Assembly: GCA_039028895.1 (NCBI GenBank)
Contig: JBCCHF010000022.1
Coordinates: 1 to 64,000, forward strand
DNA length: 64,000 bases
DNA from: JAHDCJ01 sp039028895
GTDB lineage: Bacteria; Bacteroidota; Bacteroidia; Chitinophagales; Saprospiraceae
Direction: 5' to 3'
Every line of letters starts with the position of its first letter. Within the stretch, counting starts at the first letter, position 1. A program made the translations under genes and the position numbers. A model generated the notes under the pieces. That model saw only the letters and a list, made by a program, of their open reading frames with translations, made no database searches and was not told the DNA's origin. This document shows positions 9,120 to 17,259 of this stretch, piece after piece.

Positions 9120-10409
9120 ATGATCTATAACGTATCCAAATTTGAGAAATCCATTGAAGGTGAATTGACGCTCAATGGATCCAAGAGCATCAGTAATCGG
9201 GTTTTGATTATTAGGGCATTATGTGGCGATCACTTTGAGATTGATAATTTATCCAATGCCCGCGATACCATCCTCATGCAGGAGTTATTGAATTCTGATG
9301 CCGAAATTCTGGATGCAGGTCCTGCAGGAACTACTTTTCGCTTTTTAACCGCTTATCTCGCCTTGAAATCAGGGACACAGATTTTAACGGGATCAGAACG
9401 TATGAAACAGCGGCCTATAGGTGTATTAGTTGATGCGTTAAGGGCAATGGGAGCGAATATCGATTACATGGGAAAGGACGGATATCCGCCTTTAAGGATA
9501 CACAGTCCGGAAACTCCTGGAAAAAAACCACAACTGGCGATACCATCAAACATTAGCAGTCAATTTATCTCGGCCCTGCTAATGATAGCCCCTTGTTTAC
9601 CTGAAGGCCTGGAAATAAGCCTTTCCGGAAGGATAGTATCAAGGCCCTATATCATGATGACCCTGAGGATTATGCAGTATTTTGGCATTACCTACCATTG
9701 GAAAGACGGCCAAACGACTATCCTCATCCCTCCACAAAAGTATAGATCCAGACGATTCAAAGTAGAGGCCGACTGGTCAGCAGCTTCCTATTTCTATGCC
9801 ATGATGGCACTTGTCGAAAAAGGAACTTTGCATCTAAACGGTTTATACGAACAATCTGTACAGGGCGATGCGGTTTTGGCAGATCTTATGGTACCGCTTG
9901 GCGTGGAAACCGAATTTTATGCGAATGGGATAATACTTAGAAGAACTGATCGCTATTGCAGTTTCCTCGAACATAATTTTATCGATTGCCCTGATATTGC
10001 TCAAACTCTGGCAGTAATTTGCGGAGGGCTAGGTATCCCTGGTATTTTTCGGGGACTTGAAACACTCAGGATAAAAGAAACAGACCGAATAGCCGCACTC
10101 CAAACAGAATTACAAAAAGTGGGCGTGGGGTTCAAAGCCCTGCCTGCTGATCTCCAGTATGGCGATCACGATCATGCTCATTCGATAAGTGGTAAAGCAT
10201 CGTTAAAGAAAAAAGAAGAAGTGGTCTTCTCCACATATGAAGACCACCGAATGGCCATGGCTTTCACCCCACTGGCGATCACAGTAGGTAATATTCATAT
10301 TGAAGATCCTGAAGTGGTGGACAAGTCATATCCTGATTTTTGGCGGGATATTGAGCGGTTGGGGTTTCACCTCAACCCTAACCCTTCTCCTCCAGGAGAA
10401 GGGGACTGA
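9120..10409 (+). CDS. aroA: 3-phosphoshikimate 1-carboxyvinyltransferase (EPSP synthase)
   Basis: 429 residues. It transfers the enolpyruvyl group of PEP to shikimate-3-phosphate. Motifs: LNGSKSISNRVLIIRAL (substrate-binding Lys/Ser), AGTTFRFLTAYLA, SSQFISALLMIAP, VEADWSAASYFYAMMA, LRIKETDRIAALQTEL and STYEDHRMAMAFTPLA. The catalytic body ends near FWRDIERLGF. The last about dozen residues (HLNPNPSPPGEGD) are translated from a palindromic repeat, and the stop codon lies inside the first unit of a 37-bp tandem array. The tail is therefore probably a recent repeat-derived extension. Confidence 0.95.
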   Translation: MIYNVSKFEKSIEGELTLNGSKSISNRVLIIRALCGDHFEIDNLSNARDTILMQELLNSDAEILDAGPAGTTFRFLTAYLALKSGTQILTGSERMKQRPIGVLVDALRAMGANIDYMGKDGYPPLRIHSPETPGKKPQLAIPSNISSQFISALLMIAPCLPEGLEISLSGRIVSRPYIMMTLRIMQYFGITYHWKDGQTTILIPPQKYRSRRFKVEADWSAASYFYAMMALVEKGTLHLNGLYEQSVQGDAVLADLMVPLGVETEFYANGIILRRTDRYCSFLEHNFIDCPDIAQTLAVICGGLGIPGIFRGLETLRIKETDRIAALQTELQKVGVGFKALPADLQYGDHDHAHSISGKASLKKKEEVVFSTYEDHRMAMAFTPLAITVGNIHIEDPEVVDKSYPDFWRDIERLGFHLNPNPSPPGEGD

Positions 10410-10735
10410 AGACTCCTGTCGTTGCTCTTCAGGTGAGGGGGACTGAAGACTCCTGTCGTTGCTCTCCAGGTGAGGGGGATTGAAGACTCCTGTCGCTGCT
10501 CTTCAGGTGAGGGGGACTGAAGACTCCTGTCGCTGCTCTCCAGGTGAGGGGGATTGAAAGCTCCTGTCGTTGCTCTCCAGGTGAGGGGGATTGATGTGAG
10601 TTAGAGCCACCTCATCCCTGGCCCTTCTCCTCCAGGAGAAGGGAATCTAATAATCATCCCCCTCCTAAAGGAGGGGTTAGGGGAGGTAGGAACATTTATC
10701 CTTGCTTTTTCATTAGGGGTTAGGGTAGGGGGTTA
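10382..10735. repeat. Five 37-bp tandem repeats flanked by two identical palindromes, plus G-rich tail
   Basis: Five abutting 37-bp units lie at 10403-10439, 10440-10476, 10477-10513, 10514-10550 and 10551-10587. They differ by a few C/T changes. The same 22-base palindrome (arms CCCTTCTCCT/AGGAGAAGGG around CC) occurs at 10382-10403 and 10622-10643. A further palindrome and GGGGTTAGGG-like sequence fill 10656-10735. No gene is seen in this gap between aroA and the peroxidase gene. The units have no spacers, so this is not CRISPR. Confidence 0.9.
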
Positions 10736-12097
10736 ATTGCACCCCAAATCCGCTTTTGACGCTTCGTCGTTATTTGGAAAGCAGAAGCCGGAGGGTAATG
10801 ATTCTGGTACGTACCGCATGAGGTCGGGGTCGTGCAGACCGTTTTCAATGAAATCTGTAATCTGTTGTATTTCGCTTACGCTAAGGTTGAGTGGAATAAA
10901 ATCGACGGCAAGGTTTTCTGGCGGTACATTGGTGTTGTCAGGTAGAGCTGCATTTTTGTATTCAATAACATCCTTTACGGAAGTGAATGTGCCACCGTGA
11001 CCATAGAAAGGAGAATCTTTTAAGTTATAGAGTTGCGGGGTTTTAAATTTATAATCATCAGCCGGATCGTTTGTGAAACCGCCTCTTCCGCGGTTGGTTG
11101 CCCCTGTTGCTGGTTCAGAACCATAGACGCCAGAACCATTGAGATCTTCCATGCCGAGAGCGTAGAAATTCATATCATTGAGTGCCGGACCATTATGGCA
11201 GCTAACGCAATTGGCGGTTGAGAAAAAGAGTACAGCGCCTTTCTTTTGTGATTCTGTCATAGCAGCCTGATCACCTCTTAACCATTTCTGGAAAGGGGCT
11301 TTATTGGCTAAAAGTGTACGTTCGTATGCCGCGATGGCCAAGCCTGCATTTTCAGCAGTAATTTGTTCGCTCACGGGCAAGCCGGGGTAAGCGTTATTAA
11401 ATAGTGTCTCGTAGCTGGTATTAACACAAAAGGCTGAATCCATTTCGAGTTCGTGAACACCCAAACCGGCAATGGCCTGGATTTCGGTGCCCTGGTAGCC
11501 GAGGTGGTTGGTTTCTTTTGGAGTTTCGACGGTCCAAAATGACTCAGTGCCTATATTGACGCCTGTAGCGCCAAACTGGCCGTTCCAAAGTTGATTTATT
11601 TGGTAGGCAGCATGCATGGCAGATGGTGTCCTGATCGGCTGAACATCAATGAATGCTGTGGGATAAGCGGGATCAAGATCCCGTCCTTCACCATTAATGC
11701 CAAAGCCAAGTCCGCCTTCTGCCAGGCCTTGGCGACGGCCTGCCTGAAATCCTGCTCCGGCATGGTGGCATGAGGCGCAGGAATAAACGTTTTTACCCAT
11801 TGGTAATCGTGGATTACTGGCTAATCCAGGTTCGTGGAAGAGGAATTTTCCCAATTCCACTTTTTCTGGGGTCAACGGATTGAGCGGATCTTGAGGGATT
11901 GAACCAAAGTCATCAGACTCAGGCAGTATGAAATTTGACAGACTGCCACCTGCTGCTACAAGTGCATCCTCAAGTTCAATGTCTAGCGGATCTATTGTTT
12001 CAGTAATATCTTTTTTGCATCCGGGTAAGAAGAGGATACATATGGCCAGGGTTAATGCCACTACCAGTTTGCTTAATAAGTTCATAGTCGTCGTCAA
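10733..12097 (-). CDS. Di-heme cytochrome c peroxidase (CCP/MauG family) lipoprotein
   Basis: 454 residues with a lipoprotein signal ending LFLPGC. It has two c-type heme motifs: CASCHH (followed by AGAGFQAGRR) and CVSCHN (followed by GPALND). The C-terminal GHGGTFTSVKDVIEYKN and SEIQQITDFIENGL segments are typical of bacterial cytochrome c peroxidases. Expected role is periplasmic reduction of hydrogen peroxide with electrons from a c-type donor, or MauG-like oxidation of a protein. Monocistronic in appearance; the end abuts the repeat region, and the stop lies in its last bases. Confidence 0.9.
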   Translation of the reverse strand: MTTTMNLLSKLVVALTLAICILFLPGCKKDITETIDPLDIELEDALVAAGGSLSNFILPESDDFGSIPQDPLNPLTPEKVELGKFLFHEPGLASNPRLPMGKNVYSCASCHHAGAGFQAGRRQGLAEGGLGFGINGEGRDLDPAYPTAFIDVQPIRTPSAMHAAYQINQLWNGQFGATGVNIGTESFWTVETPKETNHLGYQGTEIQAIAGLGVHELEMDSAFCVNTSYETLFNNAYPGLPVSEQITAENAGLAIAAYERTLLANKAPFQKWLRGDQAAMTESQKKGAVLFFSTANCVSCHNGPALNDMNFYALGMEDLNGSGVYGSEPATGATNRGRGGFTNDPADDYKFKTPQLYNLKDSPFYGHGGTFTSVKDVIEYKNAALPDNTNVPPENLAVDFIPLNLSVSEIQQITDFIENGLHDPDLMRYVPESLPSGFCFPNNDEASKADLGCN

Positions 12098-12216
12098 ATG
12101 TTTCCCCAGAGGGAAAGTTAAGGAATACTTGTTTTTATGCCGCTATTATTTTTGAAAACTTGTGACAAGTACTCTTAAGTACATTTTTCAGGCATATTGT
12201 TACCTGGTGAAATGGG

Positions 12217-12224
12217 TATATTTG
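12217..12224 (+). promoter_or_regulatory. Possible -7 element (TATATTTG) of the FG-GAP/ASPIC gene
   Basis: It is a perfect TAnnTTTG match 81 bases before the ATG at 12306. A TTG at 12197-12199 leaves a 17-base spacer, slightly shorter than the usual 19-21. Confidence 0.4.
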
Positions 12225-12305
12225 AATATTTTTTGATCAAAACAGTTTTTGTCCTGTTTCATGATCAAGTTTACGCAAAAAAAAGATTGATTATTGTTTC
12301 GGAAT

Positions 12306-14228
12306 ATGGTTACTAAGTACTTAAAAGGCAGCATTGCCGTTCTTTCATTGCTTTTCTTACAATGCAATGACTTTTTTGCCCAAGGTTTCGTTGATGCCAA
12401 CCTTGAAGCGAACTTGTTTTTTCTCGTTGATCACCAGGGTTTCATGGGTGGTGGTGGTGCTTTTTTTGATTATGATAATGATGGGGAACTGGATTTATAT
12501 GTAGTTGGCGGTGAAGATCGTGATCGTTTGTATAAGAATGATGGTGATGGTACTTTTTCAGAAATGTCACTGGCAGCAGGACTTGATTCAACGGCGGCTT
12601 ACTACACGCATGGGGTAATTGCCGGGGATATTGATAATGATGGAGACAGAGATCTCTTCCTTACCACCTGGGATATGAATAATATCCAGGCTTTTGCCCA
12701 TAATCTTCTGTATGAAAATAATGGAGATGGTACATTTACGGACATTTCACAATCAGCAGGCATTCATCTTGATAGTACCTGGAGCACAACGGCCACATTC
12801 CTTGACTTTAATCTTGATGGGTATCTCGATATTTATGTTACGAATTATGTTGAAGATACTGAGTTCCTGCGCGATTCGATCACCAATGAAATAAACGGTT
12901 TTGACCATGCTTGTTTTGCCAATTATTTTTATATCAATAATGGCAATAACACGTTTACAGAAATGGCAGCAGCTTATGGGATTGATGACCCTGGCTGTGG
13001 TCTTGCCGTTGCAGCAACTGATTATGACAGCGATGGTGATACCGACATCATGGTGGCCAATGATTTTGGTGAATGGGTAGTGCCAGATCGCCTTTATCGA
13101 AACGATTACCCTATGGATGGATTTACGGATGTAAGTGTTTCAAGTAGTGCAGATGTTGGGATTTATGGAATGGGCGTGGCCGTAGGTGACTATAACGAGG
13201 ATACACACCTTGATTATTATATCACCAACCTGGGGAGCAATGCTTTACTGCAAAACCAGGGGGATGGTACTTTCGTTGAATTTGCGGCTGCTGCTGATGT
13301 ACAGAATACCGAATACGATGATTTATTGGTAACCAGTTGGGGAGCGGCATTCTTCGATTACGATAATAACACCACCCTTGATCTTGCAGTATGTAATGGC
13401 TATGTACCTGCTGCAGAATTTATTGGGACTACCAATCAGGATCCCAACAAGTTGTATCACAATAACGGTGATGGTACTTTTTCTGATTTTTCTGCCATGC
13501 TCAATCTTGCTGATGAAGCTGTTGGTCGTGGTCTCGCCATAGGCGATTACGATAAAGATGGCGATGTCGATATGCTGATTATTAACCTTAATGCATTTGT
13601 CGTTGACAACCCCTTGGTCACGCTTTATAAAAATGAAGCAGCGGGTAATAATAATTGGTGTAAAGTATACCTGGAAGGTACGACTGCAAACAGGGATGCT
13701 TTTGGGGCCCAGGTTTGGCTTCATGCTGCAGGTAGAACGTTTATTCGCGAGATCGGTGGTGGGTCAAGCCATGGTTCGCAAAACGAAAGTGTGGCGCACT
13801 TCGGATTGGGAAATATTTCACAGATCGATTCGATAATTGTTCAATGGCCGGGCGGTGACAGGGAGGCGATTTGTTCTCCAATGGTCAACGAATCTATACA
13901 CCTTGTGCAGGGCAATGGCCTGCCACTTTGCATGCTGACCAGTATGGTGAATTTGGAAGCCTTAGGTTTTAGTGTGACGGTAATGCCCAATCCAATTACC
14001 AACGAGTCTGTTGTCAAGTTGAATATTCCGCGCAATGGAGAAATTACCTTAGAGCTCAACGACATTTTAGGCAGAAAATTGGTCAACATCTTTACTGGTG
14101 AAATGAATGCTGGAGTGCATGAGCTTTCATTGGTAGAAGTAATTGCCAATCTACCGAGCGGCAGTTATGTCTTAGCTTTAAGCAGCGAAGAAGGTATCCT
14201 TACGGAAAAGATGGTTATTGCTAAATAA
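12306..14228 (+). CDS. FG-GAP/VCBS-repeat protein with ASPIC/UnbV domain and T9SS sorting domain
   Basis: About 640 residues from the ATG at 12306; an in-frame TTG at 12294 is less likely. After the signal peptide (ending DFFAQG) come seven or so FG-GAP/VCBS propeller units with calcium-type loops (DYDNDGELDLYV, DIDNDGDRDLFL, DYDKDGDVDMLI). The ASPIC/UnbV domain (GAQVWLHAAGRTFIREIGGG, then SVAHFGLG, IDSIIVQWPGG) follows, then a T9SS type A sorting domain (VMPNPITNESVV to PSGSYVLALSS). It should be exported by the T9SS; such proteins are usually surface adhesins or binders, but no ligand can be inferred. Confidence 0.88.
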   Translation: MVTKYLKGSIAVLSLLFLQCNDFFAQGFVDANLEANLFFLVDHQGFMGGGGAFFDYDNDGELDLYVVGGEDRDRLYKNDGDGTFSEMSLAAGLDSTAAYYTHGVIAGDIDNDGDRDLFLTTWDMNNIQAFAHNLLYENNGDGTFTDISQSAGIHLDSTWSTTATFLDFNLDGYLDIYVTNYVEDTEFLRDSITNEINGFDHACFANYFYINNGNNTFTEMAAAYGIDDPGCGLAVAATDYDSDGDTDIMVANDFGEWVVPDRLYRNDYPMDGFTDVSVSSSADVGIYGMGVAVGDYNEDTHLDYYITNLGSNALLQNQGDGTFVEFAAAADVQNTEYDDLLVTSWGAAFFDYDNNTTLDLAVCNGYVPAAEFIGTTNQDPNKLYHNNGDGTFSDFSAMLNLADEAVGRGLAIGDYDKDGDVDMLIINLNAFVVDNPLVTLYKNEAAGNNNWCKVYLEGTTANRDAFGAQVWLHAAGRTFIREIGGGSSHGSQNESVAHFGLGNISQIDSIIVQWPGGDREAICSPMVNESIHLVQGNGLPLCMLTSMVNLEALGFSVTVMPNPITNESVVKLNIPRNGEITLELNDILGRKLVNIFTGEMNAGVHELSLVEVIANLPSGSYVLALSSEEGILTEKMVIAK

Positions 14229-14242
14229 AATTTATTCGAGGT

Positions 14243-14273
14243 ATTGCACATTTTGCGAAATGTCCTACCTTTG
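14243..14273 (+). promoter_or_regulatory. Bacteroidota promoter of tRNA-Leu
   Basis: ATTG (14243-14246), exactly 19 bases, then TACCTTTG (14266-14273) fits the phylum's -33/-7 consensus. The tRNA begins 82 bases downstream of the -7 box. Confidence 0.7.
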
Positions 14274-14354
14274 TGAAACTTTTTTGTTTCGGTTTTATGT
14301 TCATACAACGAACTGCAAAGATTGCAACAAAAGAAAGTCTGCAACCGCACATAT

Positions 14355-14439
14355 GCTCACGTGGCGGAATTGGTAGACGCGCTAGGTTGAGGGCCTAGTG
14401 TCCTATTTGGACGTGCTGGTTCGACTCCAGTCGTGAGCA
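14355..14439 (+). tRNA. tRNA-Leu (anticodon GAG)
   Basis: Acceptor arms GCTCACG (14355-14361) and CGTGAGC (14432-14438) pair perfectly, with discriminator A at 14439 and no encoded CCA. The anticodon arm is CTAGG, loop TTGAGGG, CCTAG; the GAG anticodon reads CUC/CUU leucine codons. A long class II variable arm (TGTCC/GGACG region) and a GGTTCGACTCC T-arm are present. Confidence 0.97.
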
Positions 14440-14443
14440 CTAG

Positions 14444-14480
14444 AAAAAGCCGATCAGAAATGATTGGCTTTTTTGTTTTT
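14444..14480 (+). terminator. Rho-independent terminator after tRNA-Leu
   Basis: AGCCGATCA pairs with TGATTGGCT (one G-U) around a GAAA tetraloop. It is flanked by A5 and followed by a T-rich run (TTTTTTGTTTTT). Confidence 0.85.
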
Positions 14481-14999
14481 TGACCAAGCTATTTCTTGCA
14501 TTATTGTTATTTGGCCAAATTTTTGATTGGCTTTGGTGAAAAAATCGAATTTAAAGAAATTAATATGGTTGAAAATACGTTATAAATGTGTCGGCCTTTT
14601 TCTCTTCGCGATTTTGTAGTAAATTGTAGATAACAAAAAGGCTTACCACCCTATCCAAATAATAACATGGTTGAATCCATGTTACGCCAGATTTGATGTT
14701 ATTATTTTGACCATTTCATTTCAAATTTAAATTGGTCAAATCAGATTGATTTGTACCGCTATTTTGCATAAGGACGTGTAAACCACATTTAATCATGAGA
14801 GCAGCCCTCTTTCACCCGTTAACCCATCTCCAGGTATCCCCTAATCTTTTCTGTGACCGACATCTTCGATTTTATTTGTTGCAATAATCATTTGTTGACC
14901 ATCTCTATTACTTAAAATAATTCAATAAACGCATTGGGATTGGTAACTAGCCAGACAAAACCTCATGTTTTGTCTTAATCCTCATTTATTGATTCGACT
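14481..14999. other. 519-base non-coding stretch with two inverted repeats
   Basis: No convincing gene on either strand. There is an inverted repeat with arms TAACATGG/CCATGTTA (14663-14670 and 14677-14684). A second has arms TTTGACCA/TGGTCAAA (14706-14713 and 14733-14740). Both are plausible operator or leader structures for the downstream regulator gene. No TAnnTTTG promoter with correct spacing was found. Confidence 0.45.
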
Positions 15000-15653
15000 A
15001 TGAGTAATCCAAAAATATTGATCGTTGACAACCTGAAGTTGTTAACGGATACTTTATCGTACTTTCTGAAAAATTACGGATATACTTCCGTGAGGTGTAT
15101 CAACTGCTTTTCGGAGGTAGAAAAGGCTTTGAGTTTTGATATGCCTGACCTTGTAATTATCGGCTTGGACTTAAAAGGTGAAAGCTTTGAATTGATTAAC
15201 AATCTTCAAAACAATCTTCAAAACAATCTTCAAAACAATCTTCAAAACAATCTTCAAAAGAAATCGCGTATCGTTGTAGCGTCAGAATGTCAACAGCCCC
15301 ATTTGATATCTTCAGCGCTTGAACTGGGGATTAAAGGGTTTGTTCAAATGAACTCAGGCATTGACGAAATGTTAGATGCCATCATTAATGTGCAATCGGG
15401 CAAAACCTACCTTTGTCGAAATACCTTAATTCTATTAGCTAATTTAAATGAGCAGCAAGAAGAAACATTAAGTAAAAGACAGCAGGAAGTATTAAGACTT
15501 ACAGCCAGAGAACATACCATCGAACAAATAGCAGATATATTAGAGATTAGTCCTCACACCGTAGTTTCTCATAGGCAGAACATCATGAAAAAGATCTCTG
15601 CTAAAAGTGTGGTAGGCTTGGTTACCTATGCAGCCAAACATGGTTTTTTGTAG
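15000..15653 (+). CDS. LuxR/NarL-type regulator with degenerate receiver domain and NNLQ repeats
   Basis: 217 residues: receiver-like domain (1-130) and LuxR-type helix-turn-helix (about 150-217, LSKRQQEVLRLTAREHT then SPHTVVSHRQNIMKK). Gap-free alignment with the paralogue at 16069 puts Gly55 at the phospho-acceptor position, where the paralogue has Asp55. The second acidic residue is Asn11, and the conserved Lys is replaced by Met117. Phosphorylation at the normal site is therefore unlikely. Residues 67-86 are five NNLQ units encoded by perfect 12-bp repeats, lengthening helix alpha-3. Probably a phosphorylation-independent DNA-binding regulator. No sensor kinase gene is nearby. Confidence 0.88.
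   Translation: MSNPKILIVDNLKLLTDTLSYFLKNYGYTSVRCINCFSEVEKALSFDMPDLVIIGLDLKGESFELINNLQNNLQNNLQNNLQNNLQKKSRIVVASECQQPHLISSALELGIKGFVQMNSGIDEMLDAIINVQSGKTYLCRNTLILLANLNEQQEETLSKRQQEVLRLTAREHTIEQIADILEISPHTVVSHRQNIMKKISAKSVVGLVTYAAKHGFL
15198..15257 (+). repeat. Five perfect 12-bp tandem repeats (AACAATCTTCAA)
   Basis: The units are identical and in frame, each encoding Asn-Asn-Leu-Gln. Being a multiple of three, copy-number changes by slippage would alter helix length without a frameshift. Confidence 0.97.
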
Positions 15654-16068
15654 TATGGTATAGCAAAATATTGGGATGCCAGTCCAATAATCCTATAGGT
15701 CATCTCTCCCTAATACTAGGTATTGAAGACCCCTAATAATTCCGATTGATTCATCAATATTGGTTATCTATCTTTACATCATTAACATTGGATTTCTTTC
15801 CAAAATCTAATGCCTCAGTTTAACCAAAATTGTACTCTAAAATAGCTTCCAGGACTCAGGAAATTAAAGTGCTTATCTGGATATATTTCTAATATCCAGG
15901 GCCTAACAGTGTATCGTTTATTTTCAAATAATCAACACTCGTTATCTCAATTAGCACGCTTGTAAACCCAACTTGATGGACATTAATTTATTGCCTTATT
16001 GGGCTATGAAAACAACACAATTTTTCGGACAAAAAATTCCGGATAATTATTAAAAATTAAGGTGGAAT
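15654..16068. other. 415-base non-coding stretch between the two regulator genes
   Basis: AT-rich with no credible gene. A CCTA-4-TAGG short dyad is at 15709-15720. No promoter consensus with correct spacing was seen. Its length suggests separate regulation of the two regulator genes. Confidence 0.4.
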
Positions 16069-16692
16069 ATGAAAAAGAAGAGAGTCTTATTAGTTGATGA
16101 TCATCCAATTTTTGCAAAAAGCGTTAGTTATTTCTTAACCAGGCAATGCCAGGTAGATGCCAAATGGATTTCCACACCCAAAGTGGCTTTGGATATTCTG
16201 AGAAATGAAACCATAGACCTTGTTATTCTGGATATTGAAATGCCAGAACTTGACGGTGTCTCTTTGTTAAAGCTTATCAGGGAAAAACATGGGAAACTAC
16301 CAGTCCTTATGGTCACCATGCAGGAGGAGCCACAATATGTACTAAGATGTATAGAATATGGTGTGACCGGGTACATTCTTAAAACAGCGGACCCACTTGA
16401 CCTGATAAGAGCGGTCGAATCCACTCTCGAAAACAAATCTTATTACTGTCGTGGTGTTTTGTCTATTCTGGCCACTCAATACCAAAAGAAAGAAGAGATG
16501 ATCAGTGAACGACAAGAGCAGGTCTTAAAACTCACAGCAGCAGAGTTTACCATTAAGGAAATTGCTGATCATCTCAATATCAGTACCCACACCGTAATTA
16601 CTCACCGAAAAAATCTCATGCAAAAATTATCGGTCAAGAGCCAGGTAGGATTGGCTGTATTTGCAGTGATCAACGGCTATTATGTAGGGTGA
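16069..16692 (+). CDS. LuxR/NarL-family response regulator
   Basis: 207 residues with an intact receiver: Asp10-Asp11, phospho-acceptor Asp55 (LVILDIEMPELDG), Thr83 and Lys105 (GYILKT). A NarL-type helix-turn-helix follows (ISERQEQVLKLTAAEFT, then STHTVITHRKNLMQKL). It is clearly paralogous to the regulator at 15000, strongest in the DNA-binding domain. A histidine kinase encoded elsewhere would be its partner. The gene ends 107 bases before the first gene of the RHS operon, with a short hairpin between, so it is a natural candidate regulator of that operon. That is inferred from position only. Confidence 0.92.
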   Translation: MKKKRVLLVDDHPIFAKSVSYFLTRQCQVDAKWISTPKVALDILRNETIDLVILDIEMPELDGVSLLKLIREKHGKLPVLMVTMQEEPQYVLRCIEYGVTGYILKTADPLDLIRAVESTLENKSYYCRGVLSILATQYQKKEEMISERQEQVLKLTAAEFTIKEIADHLNISTHTVITHRKNLMQKLSVKSQVGLAVFAVINGYYVG

Positions 16693-16711
16693 CTCCCCAA
16701 AAAAGGGGAGT
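16692..16711 (+). terminator. Hairpin between regulator gene and RHS operon
   Basis: ACTCCCC and GGGGAGT pair around AAAAAA. The hairpin overlaps the last base of the regulator stop codon and has no U-run, so it may be a weak terminator or attenuator. Confidence 0.4.
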
Positions 16712-16799
16712 GGACGACCAAAAATTTGGAGGTTGATTGCTAGAAATTGGGCATGGTGTAGCAAAGGAAATCCAGATACCTTGTGTGAAAAATCTGGAT

Positions 16800-17249
16800 A
16801 TGAAAATGAAAGTTTTTTTCCTTCTGCTATTTATGATATTATTTGCTGATATCGGGTTAATAGCGCAAAGCAACAATCCCATAAAATCTTTTGATGTTGT
16901 ATTCATAAGATCTGACCAGTCAATTATTAATCCTTTTGATGACGCTTCGAATGCACCAGTAGCCTATCAAAATTCAAATTTTAAAGTACTTGCAATTATT
17001 CAACTTTCAGATACTACGAATGTTGCCTCGTTTGATCTAAAGCTGGAATCTGATAACCTAACACTTCGTAATGAAACTGTGGATTTTGATCCTTTATCAT
17101 TGCCAAGGGGAATGACCTATGGGAGAAAAGGCCATTTCGTTTATGTTGGTCTCGGCACTTTTGCCAACCTAACTGATTTCGAAATCGAGTATTCTGTGAA
17201 AGATGCTCAGCAGATCAGTTCCCCTTCTATGACCTTTCAACAAAATTAA
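16800..17249 (+). CDS. Small secreted protein, first gene of the RHS operon
   Basis: About 149 residues from the ATG at 16800; upstream in-frame sequence lacks a signal-like start. A signal peptide (MKMKVFFLLLFMILFADIG, cut after IAQS) precedes a beta-rich domain of about 120 residues (for example VASFDLKLESDNLTLRNE and HFVYVGLGTFANLTDFEIEY). That domain looks immunoglobulin- or cohesin-like, but I cannot assign a family. It begins a run of closely spaced genes reaching 36017, followed 10 bases later by the next secreted protein gene. Confidence 0.6.
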   Translation: MKMKVFFLLLFMILFADIGLIAQSNNPIKSFDVVFIRSDQSIINPFDDASNAPVAYQNSNFKVLAIIQLSDTTNVASFDLKLESDNLTLRNETVDFDPLSLPRGMTYGRKGHFVYVGLGTFANLTDFEIEYSVKDAQQISSPSMTFQQN

Positions 17250-17259
17250 TCTTACGACT

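Noticed and set aside
10403..10587. Tandem 37-bp repeats as a CRISPR array
   Set aside because: Units abut with no spacers and no cas gene is present.
15000..16692. A complete two-component system for the RHS operon
   Set aside because: No histidine kinase gene is in the window; only the regulators are seen.
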